Source: Chloroflexota bacterium (GTDB lineage Bacteria; Chloroflexota; Dehalococcoidia; GIF9; UBA5629). From it: DNA of 25,225 nt. The notes under the pieces were generated by a model. It was given only the letters and a program-made list of their open reading frames with translations, was not told the origin of the DNA and did not search any database. The translations under genes were made by a program, and so were the position numbers. Positions 1-10,630 of the stretch are shown here, piece by piece. Position 1 is the first letter of the stretch. Every line of letters begins with the position of its first letter. The stretch covers positions 1 through 25,225 of the forward strand of contig JAPLHI010000038.1 in NCBI GenBank assembly GCA_026389695.1, in the 5' to 3' direction.

Positions 1-1
1 C

Positions 2-922
2 ATATTCTTTCTCGCACTTTTCTTAACCGGATTTGTCCTAGGCCCCCTCGGAAGCAAACTACTTAACATTCAGGTTCCACCATCTCTACAATTAAGCAAA
101 CCCCATGTTCAGTTACCCTCTGAAGCCGTATTTCACATAGGCGAATTCAAAATAACCAACACGTTGCTTTCATCGTGGATCACTATATTGGTTCTCTTCT
201 TTGCTTTTTTCGCAGCTACGCGCAAAATGAAACTGATTCCGGGCAGACTGCAGAGCTTTGCTGAGGTAATTGTTGAAGGCATATATAACTTCATTCAAGG
301 GGTATCCGGCGAGAAGAACGCCCGTATTTTCCTCCCGATTGTAGCAACCATTTTCCTCTATGTTATTACCAATGCATGGCTGGCCCTCATCCCCATTTGG
401 GGTACTATAGGTTTCTGGGAGCATGGAAAGGAGGGACCAATTTTCGTCCCCCTACTGCGCGCTGCAAATACCGATATTAATCTTACCCTGTCTATTGCAT
501 TATTTGCCTTTTGCTCCATTGAAATTTTAGGCTTGACCAAAGTAGGACCATTGAAGTACATCGACGGTTTTTTTAATTTCGGGCAGCTTAAAGACGCCTT
601 TGTCAGTCTGTTCAAAGGAAAGATTAAATCATTCTTCAGCAATCTGGCTTTTGGTGTCCTTAATATTTTTATAGGAATACTTGAAATACTCAGCCACTTT
701 ATCAGGATCGTAAGTTTTACATTCCGTCTCTTTGGCAATATGACCGCCGGGGAGATATTGCTTATGGTAATGACTTTCTTAATACCATTCATTGCGGCGG
801 TACCATTTTATGGACTTGAGACGCTGGTTGGTTTTCTGCAAGCAATGATATTCGGAGGTCTGACACTCGTATTCGGTGTACTTGCAATTACTCCGCACCA
901 TGAAGAAAGTGCTGAACATTAA
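2..922 (+). CDS. atpB: F1Fo ATP synthase subunit a (5' end outside window)
   Basis: Membrane subunit a of the Fo sector; with the c ring it forms the ion path that drives rotation. The frame is open from base 2, so the gene begins before the window. The residues ahead of the TTG at 164 form a hydrophobic segment followed by EAVFHIGEFKITNT, which is standard subunit a sequence, so 164 is not the true start. Several membrane helices are visible. The essential arginine lies in FRLFGNMTAGE (codon 725-727). It is followed after 38 bases by atpE. This is the first visible gene of an a-c-b-delta-alpha-gamma-beta-epsilon operon; no atpI is visible. The identification is secure. Confidence 0.95.
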   Translation: MFFLALFLTGFVLGPLGSKLLNIQVPPSLQLSKPHVQLPSEAVFHIGEFKITNTLLSSWITILVLFFAFFAATRKMKLIPGRLQSFAEVIVEGIYNFIQGVSGEKNARIFLPIVATIFLYVITNAWLALIPIWGTIGFWEHGKEGPIFVPLLRAANTDINLTLSIALFAFCSIEILGLTKVGPLKYIDGFFNFGQLKDAFVSLFKGKIKSFFSNLAFGVLNIFIGILEILSHFIRIVSFTFRLFGNMTAGEILLMVMTFLIPFIAAVPFYGLETLVGFLQAMIFGGLTLVFGVLAITPHHEESAEH

Positions 923-960
923 TTTAGATTAAAAACATTCAAGTAAAAGGAGGATTTTAA

Positions 961-1191
<231 letters not shown>

Positions 1192-1212
1192 TATCCTGAA
1201 ATAGGTATCTCG

Positions 1213-1232
1213 GGCCGTGATTTATCCCGGCC
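1213..1232 (+). other. Hairpin 1 in the atpE-atpF gap
   Basis: GGCCGTGA and TCCCGGCC pair with one mismatch around a TTTA loop. There is no T-run after it, so it is not a typical intrinsic terminator. It may be an mRNA stability or processing element; that role is inferred. Confidence 0.45.
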
Positions 1233-1238
1233 AGCCAT

Positions 1239-1259
1239 CGCCAGAAATATTAGCTGGCG
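1239..1259 (+). other. Hairpin 2 in the atpE-atpF gap
   Basis: Perfect 6-bp stem CGCCAG/CTGGCG around a 9-base AT-rich loop, six bases after hairpin 1. No T-run follows. With hairpin 1 it could protect the 3' end of the atpE message, which is needed in excess over atpF. Confidence 0.45.
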
Positions 1260-1299
1260 TTGAGGCAGGAAATTAAAGGATCATAAGTTTGAGGTAAAT

Positions 1300-1800
1300 A
1301 TGGAAAGTATCGGCATTAATCCACAACTGCTGGTTGCTTTTCTGATCAATTTCCTCATTTTGTTCGGCCTTCTCACGGCAGTCCTGTATAAGCCAATTCT
1401 CAAAATGCTGGATGAGAGACAGGCTAAGATAAAGGAAAGCCTGGAACAGGCGGAAAAAATAAAGGAACAGACCAGCCGCAGCGAAGAGCAGATAAAAGCC
1501 GCCATTGAAACCGCCCGTAAGGAAGGGCAAGTCATAATTGCCCATGCCTCTCAGATTGCTGACAAAATAAAGGAAGAGGCCAAAGAGGGAGCGCGCAAAG
1601 AGGCAGACGTTATCATCAATAAAGCCAAAGATGAGATAAAACTCGAGCGTGATAAATCGATAGCGGATCTACGCTCCGAGTTTGCCAACCTGACCGTACT
1701 TGCCGCTGAAAAAGTTATCAAAGAATCGCTTGATTCCCAGAAACACCGCAAACTAATAGACGACGTTCTGGAACAGAGTAAAACTTTTAAGCAAAATTAA
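1300..1800 (+). CDS. atpF: F1Fo ATP synthase subunit b
   Basis: Peripheral-stalk subunit linking the Fo membrane part to F1. It has 166 residues. A single N-terminal membrane helix (about residues 8-30, rich in Leu, Phe and Ile) is followed by a long charged, heptad-like helix with Glu/Lys/Ala-rich sequence, the usual dimeric coiled coil. GAGG lies six bases before the ATG. The gene ends 17 bases before atpH. Only one b-type gene is seen, so a b2 homodimer is likely rather than a b/b' pair. Confidence 0.94.
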   Translation: MESIGINPQLLVAFLINFLILFGLLTAVLYKPILKMLDERQAKIKESLEQAEKIKEQTSRSEEQIKAAIETARKEGQVIIAHASQIADKIKEEAKEGARKEADVIINKAKDEIKLERDKSIADLRSEFANLTVLAAEKVIKESLDSQKHRKLIDDVLEQSKTFKQN

Positions 1801-1817
1801 GCAGGATTAACAAATAA

Positions 1818-2357
1818 ATGATATCAACAATTTCAGCCAGGCGATATGCACAGGCAATCTTCGAGATTGCTCAGGCTAAGAATAACCTGGACGAGTGGAA
1901 AAAGGAACTTCGCAGGATTGCGGAATTGATGAAAGACCGCAAGATCGCTGACCTGATTGATAATCCTAAAGTACCTTTTAATCTTAAGGCAGAGTTAATA
2001 AAACAAAAGCTGGTCAAGGCAAATGATCTTGTCCTCAACTTATGCTACCTGTTGATTTCCAAGGGAAAGCTAAAGAACGTTGAACAGCTATCAGATGAAT
2101 ACGAAAAGGTACTTGATAATTACCGCGGCATCAAGCATGCCTTGGTGACCACTGCAGTTCCCGTTAACGATGCTGAAAAACAAAAAATACTCAGTCAGCT
2201 TGAAAATATAACTGGAAATAAAGTGACTGTGAAGCTCCAAGTCAATTCCTCAATACTCGGCGGCATGGTTGCGAGAATTGAAGATACACCGATTGACGGC
2301 AGCGTCCGCAATAGGCTGGACTTGCTGAGGAGAAACCTGGTAGAAGCTACGAAATAA
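1818..2357 (+). CDS. atpH: F1Fo ATP synthase subunit delta
   Basis: Delta subunit (OSCP family) that attaches the b stalk to the top of F1. It has 179 residues, the usual length. It starts with the family pattern of SARRYAQAIFEIA and ends with GGMVARIEDTPIDGSVRNRLDLLRR, the conserved C-terminal signature. The Shine-Dalgarno is modest (AGGA about ten bases before ATG). It lies between atpF and atpA as in most bacterial atp operons. Confidence 0.95.
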   Translation: MISTISARRYAQAIFEIAQAKNNLDEWKKELRRIAELMKDRKIADLIDNPKVPFNLKAELIKQKLVKANDLVLNLCYLLISKGKLKNVEQLSDEYEKVLDNYRGIKHALVTTAVPVNDAEKQKILSQLENITGNKVTVKLQVNSSILGGMVARIEDTPIDGSVRNRLDLLRRNLVEATK

Positions 2358-2381
2358 ACAACCTTTAAGGGGGTGAGCAGA

Positions 2382-3893
2382 TTGAAATCCCAAGAAAAAG
2401 ATATAGTATCGGTAATAAAAGAACAAATTGAGCACTTCGGTGCCACTGTCACCATGGTAGACGTTGGAACCGTGGTGCAGGTGGGCGACGGTGTCGCCCG
2501 CATCCAGGGATTGCGTAAAGCGAAAAACAATGAGTTGCTCGCCTTCCCACATGGCATTATGGGATTGGCACTGAACCTGGAAGAGGATAACGTAGCCTCC
2601 GTTATTCTCGGTAATTACAGCCTCATTAAAGAAGGTGATGAAGTTCACTGCACAGGCCGCGTAGTCGAGGTCCCTGTAGGAAACGAACTTATCGGCCGCG
2701 TGGTAAATACTCTTGGTCAACCACTCGATGGGCTAGGCCCTATCAAAACTACCAAGACTCGTCCTGTTGAACGTATCGCCCCCAACGTCGTTGACAGGCA
2801 GCCTGTAAATGTTTCTGTTCATACAGGCATAAAATGTGTGGATGCACTGATTCCCATTGGCCGCGGCCAGCGTGAGCTAATCATAGGCGACCGCTCTATC
2901 GGCAAATCAGCCATTGCTCTTGATACGATCATTGCTCAAAAGGGTAAAGACCTGATATGTATCTACGTAGCCATTGGCCAGAAGACAGCCAAGGTGGCTA
3001 ATGTCATTGAAACTCTAAGGAAGCACGGCGCCATGGTGCATACCGTGGTTGTAGTTGCCAACTCTTCCGATCCTGCAGCTATGCAATACCTCTCAGCTTA
3101 CTCCGGATGCGCCATCGGTGAGGAGTTCATGGAGCAGGGCAAGGATGCATTGATAATATATGATGACCTTTCCAAACATGCCTGGGCATACCGCCAGGTT
3201 TCTCTGATTCTTCGCCGTCCACCCGGCCGCGAAGCCTATCCCGGCGATGTATTTTATCTTCACAGCAGGCTTCTGGAACGCGCTGCCAGGCTTTCTGCAG
3301 AATTGGGTGGCGGCTCACTTACGGCCCTACCCATTATTGAGATTCAGGCCGGTGACATGTCGGCCTACATTCCCACCAACGTGATCTCGATTACGGATGG
3401 ACAGATCCTCCTTGAAACCGATATGTTCAATGCCGGTATACGGCCCGCACTTAACGTTGGCCTTTCAGTGTCCCGTGTAGGCGGCAATGCACAGACCAAG
3501 GCCATGAGACAGGTTGCCGGCAAGCTCAGGCTGGACATGGCACAATATGCCGAGCTTGCTACTTTTGCGCAGTTCGGCGCCTCTGATCTGGATAAGGCCA
3601 CCCTGGCACAATTAGAGCGTGGTAAGCGTATGACCGAGATACTCAAGCAACCCCAGTATGTACCTCTATCGCTTGAGAACGAGGTCATGATACTCTTCGC
3701 AGTCACCAATGGTTTCATTGACGACGTCCCGGTAGAAAAGGTTTCGGCCTTCGAAAACGCATTCTATAAATTTATGGCAAATAACCACCCTGACATCGGC
3801 AAAAAGATAGCATCGGATAAGCAATTGGAACCTGAAACCGAAGCAGATCTCAAAAAAGCAATACAAGAATTTAAACAGAGCTCTGCTTATTGA
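2382..3893 (+). CDS. atpA: F1Fo ATP synthase subunit alpha
   Basis: Non-catalytic nucleotide-binding subunit of F1. The P-loop is GDRSIGKS (residues 169-176). The family signature [12 protein letters not shown] and the SVSRVGG arginine region are intact. I place the start at TTG 2382, not at GTG 2373: the Shine-Dalgarno AAGGGGGTG (2367-2375) includes the GTG and is correctly spaced for the TTG, giving 503 residues. The stop TGA overlaps the Shine-Dalgarno of atpG, so the two are probably translationally coupled. Confidence 0.96.
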   Translation: MKSQEKDIVSVIKEQIEHFGATVTMVDVGTVVQVGDGVARIQGLRKAKNNELLAFPHGIMGLALNLEEDNVASVILGNYSLIKEGDEVHCTGRVVEVPVGNELIGRVVNTLGQPLDGLGPIKTTKTRPVERIAPNVVDRQPVNVSVHTGIKCVDALIPIGRGQRELIIGDRSIGKSAIALDTIIAQKGKDLICIYVAIGQKTAKVANVIETLRKHGAMVHTVVVVANSSDPAAMQYLSAYSGCAIGEEFMEQGKDALIIYDDLSKHAWAYRQVSLILRRPPGREAYPGDVFYLHSRLLERAARLSAELGGGSLTALPIIEIQAGDMSAYIPTNVISITDGQILLETDMFNAGIRPALNVGLSVSRVGGNAQTKAMRQVAGKLRLDMAQYAELATFAQFGASDLDKATLAQLERGKRMTEILKQPQYVPLSLENEVMILFAVTNGFIDDVPVEKVSAFENAFYKFMANNHPDIGKKIASDKQLEPETEADLKKAIQEFKQSSAY

Positions 3894-3902
3894 GGCGATT
3901 AG

Positions 3903-6162
<2,260 letters not shown>

Positions 6163-6164
6163 TT

Positions 6165-6608
6165 ATGCCAACTGTAAAGTTAGAGATTGTCACAGCCGAG
6201 CGTCAGGTCTTTTCAGAGGATGTAACCACTGTCATCGCTGAGGGCGTGGATGGGCAGATGGCAATATTGCCGAAGCACGCTCCGCTTATCACCATGCTTG
6301 CGCCCGGCGAATTGGTTATACGTAAAGATGGTGATGAGATATATATGGCGATCACCGGCGGTTTCCTTGAAGTCCGGCCGGATAAGGTTATTGTACTTGC
6401 CGATGCCTGCGAGCGCAGTGATGAAATCGATCTTGAAAGGGCTGCAGAAGCTAAACGCAGAGCAGAGGAACGGCTGAAGAGCCTGACACCTGACATTGAC
6501 CAGACGAGAGCAGAGGCAGCGTTGAGACGCTCACTTGCACGACTGCGTGTTGCTGAGAAACGCCGCAGGACTCCGGGATATAGGCCAAGCGGAACGAACA
6601 CAGTATAA
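6165..6608 (+). CDS. atpC: F1Fo ATP synthase subunit epsilon
   Basis: Epsilon subunit, the rotor foot that couples F1 to the c ring and can inhibit ATP hydrolysis. It has 147 residues: an N-terminal beta-sandwich (about 1-85, with the typical GQMAILPKHAPLITML) and a C-terminal helical hairpin rich in Ala, Arg and Glu. The last 15 or so residues form a basic, Pro/Gly-containing tail. It starts two bases after the atpD stop and is the last gene before the terminator. Confidence 0.94.
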   Translation: MPTVKLEIVTAERQVFSEDVTTVIAEGVDGQMAILPKHAPLITMLAPGELVIRKDGDEIYMAITGGFLEVRPDKVIVLADACERSDEIDLERAAEAKRRAEERLKSLTPDIDQTRAEAALRRSLARLRVAEKRRRTPGYRPSGTNTV

Positions 6609-6626
6609 ATACCTGTAGAAACATAA

Positions 6627-6670
6627 AAGCCACTATCGATCGAACCGTCGATACTGGCTTATTTTTTTAT
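6627..6670 (+). terminator. Intrinsic terminator of the atp operon
   Basis: Thirteen-position stem with one C-C mismatch (left arm 6627-6639, right arm 6648-6660), an 8-base loop, then a run of seven T. On the other strand the stem is followed by only four T, so it may also end the khpA transcript, but less efficiently. Confidence 0.85.
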
Positions 6671-6689
6671 CCTATTTGATTGGATGCTA

Positions 6690-6917
6690 TTACAGGATTT
6701 CCAGTCTTACCCTAGTACCCTCTTTGGTGGCAACCACACGCAGCAGAGTCCTCATAGCTTCCGCGACTCTGCCCTGTTTGCCAATTACTCTGCCTTTATC
6801 CTCCGCATTAACTTCCAGCTTGATGACCACGCCCCCTGAGTCAGTCTCCTCGGTTACCTTAACATCATTAGGCGCGCTGACAATGGATTTGGCAATGTAC
6901 TCGACTAACTCCTTCAT
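6690..6917 (-). CDS. khpA: KH-domain RNA-binding protein KhpA
   Basis: Small single KH-domain RNA-binding protein (YlqC/KhpA family) of 75 residues, the usual size. The GxxG loop of the KH fold is VIGKQGR (about residues 44-50), followed by AEAMRTLLR. Its ATG shares a base with the rpsP stop (TAATG), and AGGTGA lies just ahead, so translation is probably coupled to rpsP. The rpsP-khpA pair is common in bacteria. The usual downstream rimM, trmD and rplS are not here; the atp operon converges instead. Confidence 0.9.
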   Translation of the reverse strand: MKELVEYIAKSIVSAPNDVKVTEETDSGGVVIKLEVNAEDKGRVIGKQGRVAEAMRTLLRVVATKEGTRVRLEIL

Positions 6918-7261
6918 TATGACTTCACCTCAGTACTAGATTTAGATTTCCTTTTCTTTTTCTGAGTAGTCTTCTGTTTAGGTGTTTTAATCTTGTAGGA
7001 TGGATGAGCTGACTCGAATTTGCCCATTACTCCTGTCTTTGCCAGTAATCTGAATACTGTCTCTGTTGGCTGTGCGCCTTTCTCCAGCCACTGTAATGCT
7101 TTATCCTCATTTATATTTATAGTCTCCGGATCTGCCAGAGAATTATAGTTCCCGATAACCTCTATGAAGGCGCCATCGCGCGGTGCCCGGCTGTCCGTAA
7201 CAACAACGCGGTACATCGGCCTGTTTTTGGCACCTACTCTACGCAACCTGATCTTTACCAT
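6917..7261 (-). CDS. rpsP: 30S ribosomal protein S16
   Basis: Ribosomal protein S16 of the small subunit. It starts with MVKIRLRRVGAKNRPMYRVVV, the family signature, and continues with DSRAPRDG and IGNYN. It has 114 residues, longer than the usual 80-90, because of a Lys/Ser/Thr-rich tail from about residue 88 that is probably disordered and RNA-binding. The nearest strong Shine-Dalgarno, GGAGGA at 7281-7286, is 19 bases from the ATG, which is far; an in-frame TAA upstream excludes a much earlier start. A strong promoter lies about 40 bases upstream. Confidence 0.95.
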   Translation of the reverse strand: MVKIRLRRVGAKNRPMYRVVVTDSRAPRDGAFIEVIGNYNSLADPETININEDKALQWLEKGAQPTETVFRLLAKTGVMGKFESAHPSYKIKTPKQKTTQKKKRKSKSSTEVKS

Positions 7262-7632
7262 AATTCCAGTTTAGTTCTTTTCCTCCATTTTTGTCGTTAT
7301 TATGCATGAAGCATATATACCTGTCAACAACGACACAAGCTAAGAAAGGCTAATTATTAATAAAGAATTAAGAATTTACCTCGTCACATATTATTTCCAA
7401 AAAACTTAATCTTCTGTGCACACAGCTGCAACACAGCCGTAAAGAACATACTGGTATTAGGCTGTAAGTTGGATCATTATGGGAACCTCCAAGCCCAACA
7501 ACAATCAAGTTAGATCAATATGAGATATACAAAAAAACAACTGGAATTGCTTAAAAAGTCTAACGAATATACTATATGTGGGCACCGATGTATCGATTCT
7601 AAAAAGCAGGAGAAAATACTTACTCAGTCAGA
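7262..7632. other. AT-rich intergenic region upstream of rpsP
   Basis: Apart from the rpsP promoter (7299-7327) I see no convincing gene in these 371 bases. Two short plus-strand open stretches exist (about 7367-7512 without a good start, and 7520-7747), neither with a ribosome site or a recognisable protein. No tRNA or SRP RNA pattern was found on either strand. Confidence 0.5.
7299..7327 (-). promoter_or_regulatory. Promoter of rpsP-khpA
   Basis: On the minus strand: TTGACA (7322-7327), a 17-base spacer, then CATAAT (7299-7304). This is nearly consensus for a housekeeping sigma factor and predicts a start near 7292, about 30 bases before the rpsP ATG. Confidence 0.8.
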
Positions 7633-8100
7633 TTACTCTATTTTAAACGGGACTGTTACTTTTTCTACGTTATTTACAGAGAGTACGACCTTATACTCCC
7701 CTTTGTACCAGCCGCTAGCCGGTTTATCCACATATAGCGCTAAATAATAGCTACCGCCCTCACCGCTGGCTATAGAATAAGTCTCATCTATAACCGAATC
7801 CTGCATATTTGGATCTTCACCCTTCACATAGATCCAACTGACCTTTATCATGGCTTCCGGAGACACGTCAGACAGCTTAAATGAGCAGTATATGGCTGGA
7901 GTACCAGTACTAAATACATTTTTTACCGGGTCCGTTGGTTTGGAATCGTTATCCACAGCCGTTGTCAGAACAGCATCGCTGATTTTAGTGGTGTCCGGCT
8001 TATTGTTTGCGGATTCACTTTTACAGCCAAAGCTTCCGGCTAATGCAACGATTATCAGTAAAATTGATACAACGTGCCACTTACTGTATTTTAGACTCAT
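7633..8100 (-). CDS. Putative small secreted lipoprotein, function unknown
   Basis: Protein of 155 residues that I do not recognise. It has a basic start, a hydrophobic segment and then GSFGC (Cys about residue 26), a possible but imperfect lipobox because position -3 is Ser. A Ser/Thr/Asp-rich linker follows, then a C-terminal part with beta-strand character ending in GEYKVVLSVNNVEKVTVPFKI, like an Ig-type domain. I chose ATG 8100 because GGAG lies seven bases upstream; an ATG at 8118 has no such site. It follows the broken degV by about 90 bases on the same strand. Surface attachment is inferred. Confidence 0.7.
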   Translation of the reverse strand: MSLKYSKWHVVSILLIIVALAGSFGCKSESANNKPDTTKISDAVLTTAVDNDSKPTDPVKNVFSTGTPAIYCSFKLSDVSPEAMIKVSWIYVKGEDPNMQDSVIDETYSIASGEGGSYYLALYVDKPASGWYKGEYKVVLSVNNVEKVTVPFKIE

Positions 8101-8189
8101 TTTTCTACTCCGATCCATTTACTGTTTAATTGATTCAGGTATCTGCTTATACAGATGCCATTTTAAAACCATTCACATCATTTTTCAAT

Positions 8190-9066
8190 TCAGGTGCTTT
8201 TTTCAAGGCGATATGAAACACCGAGTAACCCGGGGCCCGTATGTACCCCCATCACGGGTGTAAAATCTTTTATATAAAGTTCTTCGCACATAAGTTCAGT
8301 TTCGATACGCTTTGCCAGCATATCAGCATCCTGTACGGCATTTGTATGTTGAACAATAACTTTTAAAGCTTTGCCACCGGACCTTTTACGCAGAATTTCT
8401 ATCAATCTATCTATTGCCTTCGGCCTTGTCCGTACCCTGCCTACAGGTATAACGCCACGTCCCAATGGCAACAATTCAATTATTGGTTTGATCTTTAGAA
8501 AGGTATTGGCTCTTGCAATTAAAGAGGGTACCCTCCCACTCCGCGCGAGATAATCCAAAGTATCAAGACATACTATGACGTGAACTCCCTGCATAGCTTC
8601 TTGCGCTAGAGTTAGTACACTGCTCAAGTCACCACCGGCGCAGGCACCAACTGCAGCGACATAAGCTACCAAACCCTGTGCACCGGCTGCGGTACCGGAA
8701 TCCAGCACCTGGAGTTTAGTGCCTAGCACATCCTGTTTCATCGTATTGGCAGCAATTAAAGCTGACTCATAAACGTGAGTAAGCCTGGTAGAAGGGCACA
8801 CAACAAGAACGTCATGGCCTTGCTCTATCAGCCTGTCATATATTCCCTTATATACCTCCGGCGGGGGAGCTGTCGTTGATGGCAGCTTATTAGAGGTGTT
8901 GTGCGGTGTACAGCATTTCATAAAACTGCGCAGAGGTAATATTTATCCCGTCCCGGAATACTTTCCCTTTGTGTACAATTTCCAGTGGTATTACAGTAAT
9001 ACCGTATTTTTGTATGATCTCAGATGGCAAACAGGCTACTGTATCGGTAACTATTGCCACTCCCAT
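8190..9066 (-). pseudogene. DegV family protein, interrupted by a frameshift
   Basis: DegV proteins bind fatty acids and, in Firmicutes, feed fatty acid kinase. ATG 9066 has a good AGGAG seven bases upstream and encodes MGVAIVTDTVACLPSEIIQK, the true DegV N-terminus with the VTDT motif, through FYEMLYTAQHL, then hits TAA TAA near 8885-8890. The rest of the protein (KLPSTTAPPPEVYKGIYDRL onward, including LDTLDYLARSGRVPSLIARA) lies in another frame, open to the TGA at 8190. One extra base (or two missing) near 8885-8895 would explain this. An apparent start at 8921 would remove the N-terminal strand and is not credible. It is either a recent mutation or an assembly error. The gene lies 23 bases downstream of the QueG-like gene. 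Confidence 0.85.
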
Positions 9067-9089
9067 CAGATTTCTCCTGATTTATTTAT

Positions 9090-9800
9090 CTATTTTTTAC
9101 CAAAAGGACATATATAGACACACATCCCGCAGGCTGCGACCCCTGCAATGTTTTTCCTTTCCCCATTGAGATAATTAAAGCATTTTTCTGCATCCATTCT
9201 AATTTCCCTGGCTTCGGATGGTTGGAACGCATTCCCTGTAAAGGCACGAGCAGGGCAAGCTTCCACACATAACTTACACCCGCCACAACCTTTTCCTGTG
9301 GAAAGCTTACCCGGAATAAGCATGGCGTCGGTAAGTATCGTTCCCCACCTTACTCGCGGGCCTCTATCGGGAGTAATCAATAAACAACTTTTGCCAATCC
9401 AACCCAGGCCTGCCAGGCTGGCAGCCATTTTATGTGAGAAAAATCCATAGAATTTTCCGGCATCAATTGTCTGGCTAGATGGAATCGGTACTGCCTTAAA
9501 ACCCTCTTCCTCGATGATGCGAGCCAGACACAGGGTAATCTCGTTTATATATGGATTTGTTACCTCATAGACATGAAAATAGTAGTTCTTTATTGCATAA
9601 ATATCTGATTGCGCAGCGATACTATCCACTATAGAGCTTGATAGAGGTACTCCTATAGAAATAGCCACGGGATACCCGGCAATAACTTTTTCCTCGTGTG
9701 GAGTGATAGAACAATGCTGTGCCAGTGAGAGGTCAGCTATACCAAAATAGGCTGCCCCCATCTCTCTGGCTTTTCTTTCAAGCTTTTTAGATAATTGCAT
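9090..9800 (-). CDS. QueG-like protein with two 4Fe-4S clusters
   Basis: Protein of 236 residues related to epoxyqueuosine reductase. It has the family segment SLAGLGWIGKSCLLITPDRG and two C-terminal iron-sulfur motifs: CGGCKLCVEACP, and CGMCVYICPFGK with an extra Cys in EKCFNYL. It is much shorter than typical QueG (over 300 residues), so queuosine synthesis is not assured; short relatives are usually annotated only as double-cluster proteins, and whether it binds a corrinoid is unclear. I chose ATG 9800 because AGGTG is six bases upstream; a GTG at 9809 lies inside that site. It is cytoplasmic by sequence, with no signal peptide, and heads an operon with degV. Confidence 0.8.
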   Translation of the reverse strand: MQLSKKLERKAREMGAAYFGIADLSLAQHCSITPHEEKVIAGYPVAISIGVPLSSSIVDSIAAQSDIYAIKNYYFHVYEVTNPYINEITLCLARIIEEEGFKAVPIPSSQTIDAGKFYGFFSHKMAASLAGLGWIGKSCLLITPDRGPRVRWGTILTDAMLIPGKLSTGKGCGGCKLCVEACPARAFTGNAFQPSEAREIRMDAEKCFNYLNGERKNIAGVAACGMCVYICPFGKK

Positions 9801-9830
9801 GTTAATCACCTGTAAACATTGTTAATGAAA

Positions 9831-9859
9831 ATATTACATTTTATTAAAATCAATGTAAA
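9831..9859 (-). promoter_or_regulatory. Promoter of the QueG-like gene with palindromic spacer
   Basis: Minus strand: TTTACA (9854-9859), 17-base spacer, TAATAT (9831-9836). The spacer contains the perfect palindrome ATTTTA-T-TAAAAT (9838-9850), a possible repressor site. The predicted transcript starts near 9824 and carries the AGGTG ribosome site. Confidence 0.6.
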
Positions 9860-9873
9860 CTACGCTGGATTAT

Positions 9874-9903
9874 TTGAAATATACGGCGCTCAGCAATTAT
9901 AAT
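9874..9903 (+). promoter_or_regulatory. Promoter of nfi, leaderless layout
   Basis: TTGAAA (9874-9879), 18-base spacer, TATAAT (9898-9903). The nfi ATG at 9911 is only seven bases beyond the -10 box, so the transcript would begin at or next to the start codon. No Shine-Dalgarno is present. Confidence 0.7.
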
Positions 9904-9910
9904 CAGCTTT

Positions 9911-10597
9911 ATGAAAATTCATGAACTGCATGGCTGGAAGCTGAGCACGGAAGAAGCACGTGAAATTCAAAAAAAATTAGCTTCCAGAGTTATATATGAA
10001 TATTCCAGAATCAAACCAAAGTTAATTGCTGGTGTCGATGTCTCGGTTTCCCGTTTCAGCAGGCATGGACGGGCAGCGGTAGCGCTCCTGACTTACCCAT
10101 CAATGGAACTAGTTGATGTAAAAGCCGCGGAAGGGGAGATACTCTTTCCCTACATTCCGGGACTGCTCTCCTTCAGAGAAGCACCCCTGGTTCTTCAAGC
10201 TTTCAGTAAGCTAAAATATCCGCCGGATATGGTGCTTGTTGATGGACAGGGAATTGCTCACCCCAGGCGCCTGGGTCTCGCCTCACACCTGGGTTTGTTC
10301 TTGAATCTTCCCACGATCGGTTGTGCTAAATCCAGGTTAATCGGAACGCACGATGAAGTTCCTTTAAAAGCAAAAACTTACTCATACCTGATTGACAATA
10401 GCGAGATAATAGGCGCAGTGGTGAGGACCAGGCAAGACGTTAAACCGTTGTACATTTCGATCGGGCACAAAGTTGATCTGTCTTCCGCCATATCATATGT
10501 TATAAGATGCTGCCGGGGTTTTCGTTTGCCGGAGCCAACCCGCCTGGCACACCTGGCAGCAAATGACAGGCTAAGCAACTTTTCCGTAAAAATTTAG
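9911..10597 (+). CDS. nfi: Endonuclease V
   Basis: Repair endonuclease that nicks DNA near deaminated adenine (inosine). It has 228 residues, the normal length. Motifs in order: Asp43 in AGVDVSV, the wedge PYIPG and Glu90 in LLSFRE, Asp111 in VDGQGIAHPRRLGLASHLG, and the lysine of CAKSRL near 140. All metal-binding acids are present, so it should be active. It is the first gene of a plus-strand run through the DUF3795-like gene, with short gaps or overlaps throughout, and its promoter overlaps the start region. Confidence 0.95.
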   Translation: MKIHELHGWKLSTEEAREIQKKLASRVIYEYSRIKPKLIAGVDVSVSRFSRHGRAAVALLTYPSMELVDVKAAEGEILFPYIPGLLSFREAPLVLQAFSKLKYPPDMVLVDGQGIAHPRRLGLASHLGLFLNLPTIGCAKSRLIGTHDEVPLKAKTYSYLIDNSEIIGAVVRTRQDVKPLYISIGHKVDLSSAISYVIRCCRGFRLPEPTRLAHLAANDRLSNFSVKI

Positions 10598-10630
10598 TTC
10601 TATACTCAAAGCAAATATAAGGAAAAAGTA

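Noticed and set aside
7400..7520. Signal recognition particle RNA or tRNA in the gap upstream of rpsP
   Set aside because: The conserved SRP loop sequence and cloverleaf features are absent on both strands.
7520..7747. Plus-strand open frame of 75 codons upstream of and overlapping the lipoprotein gene end
   Set aside because: No ribosome site, no recognisable protein, and its second half is antisense to a better supported gene.
8880..8895. Programmed +1 frameshift in degV at CTC-TAA
   Set aside because: The slipped pairing would be poor (CTC to TCT), there is no upstream stimulator like that of prfB, and DegV is not known to be recoded.
9090..9800. Reductive dehalogenase catalytic subunit
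   Set aside because: Too short, no twin-arginine signal and no adjacent membrane anchor gene; the QueG-like signature fits better.
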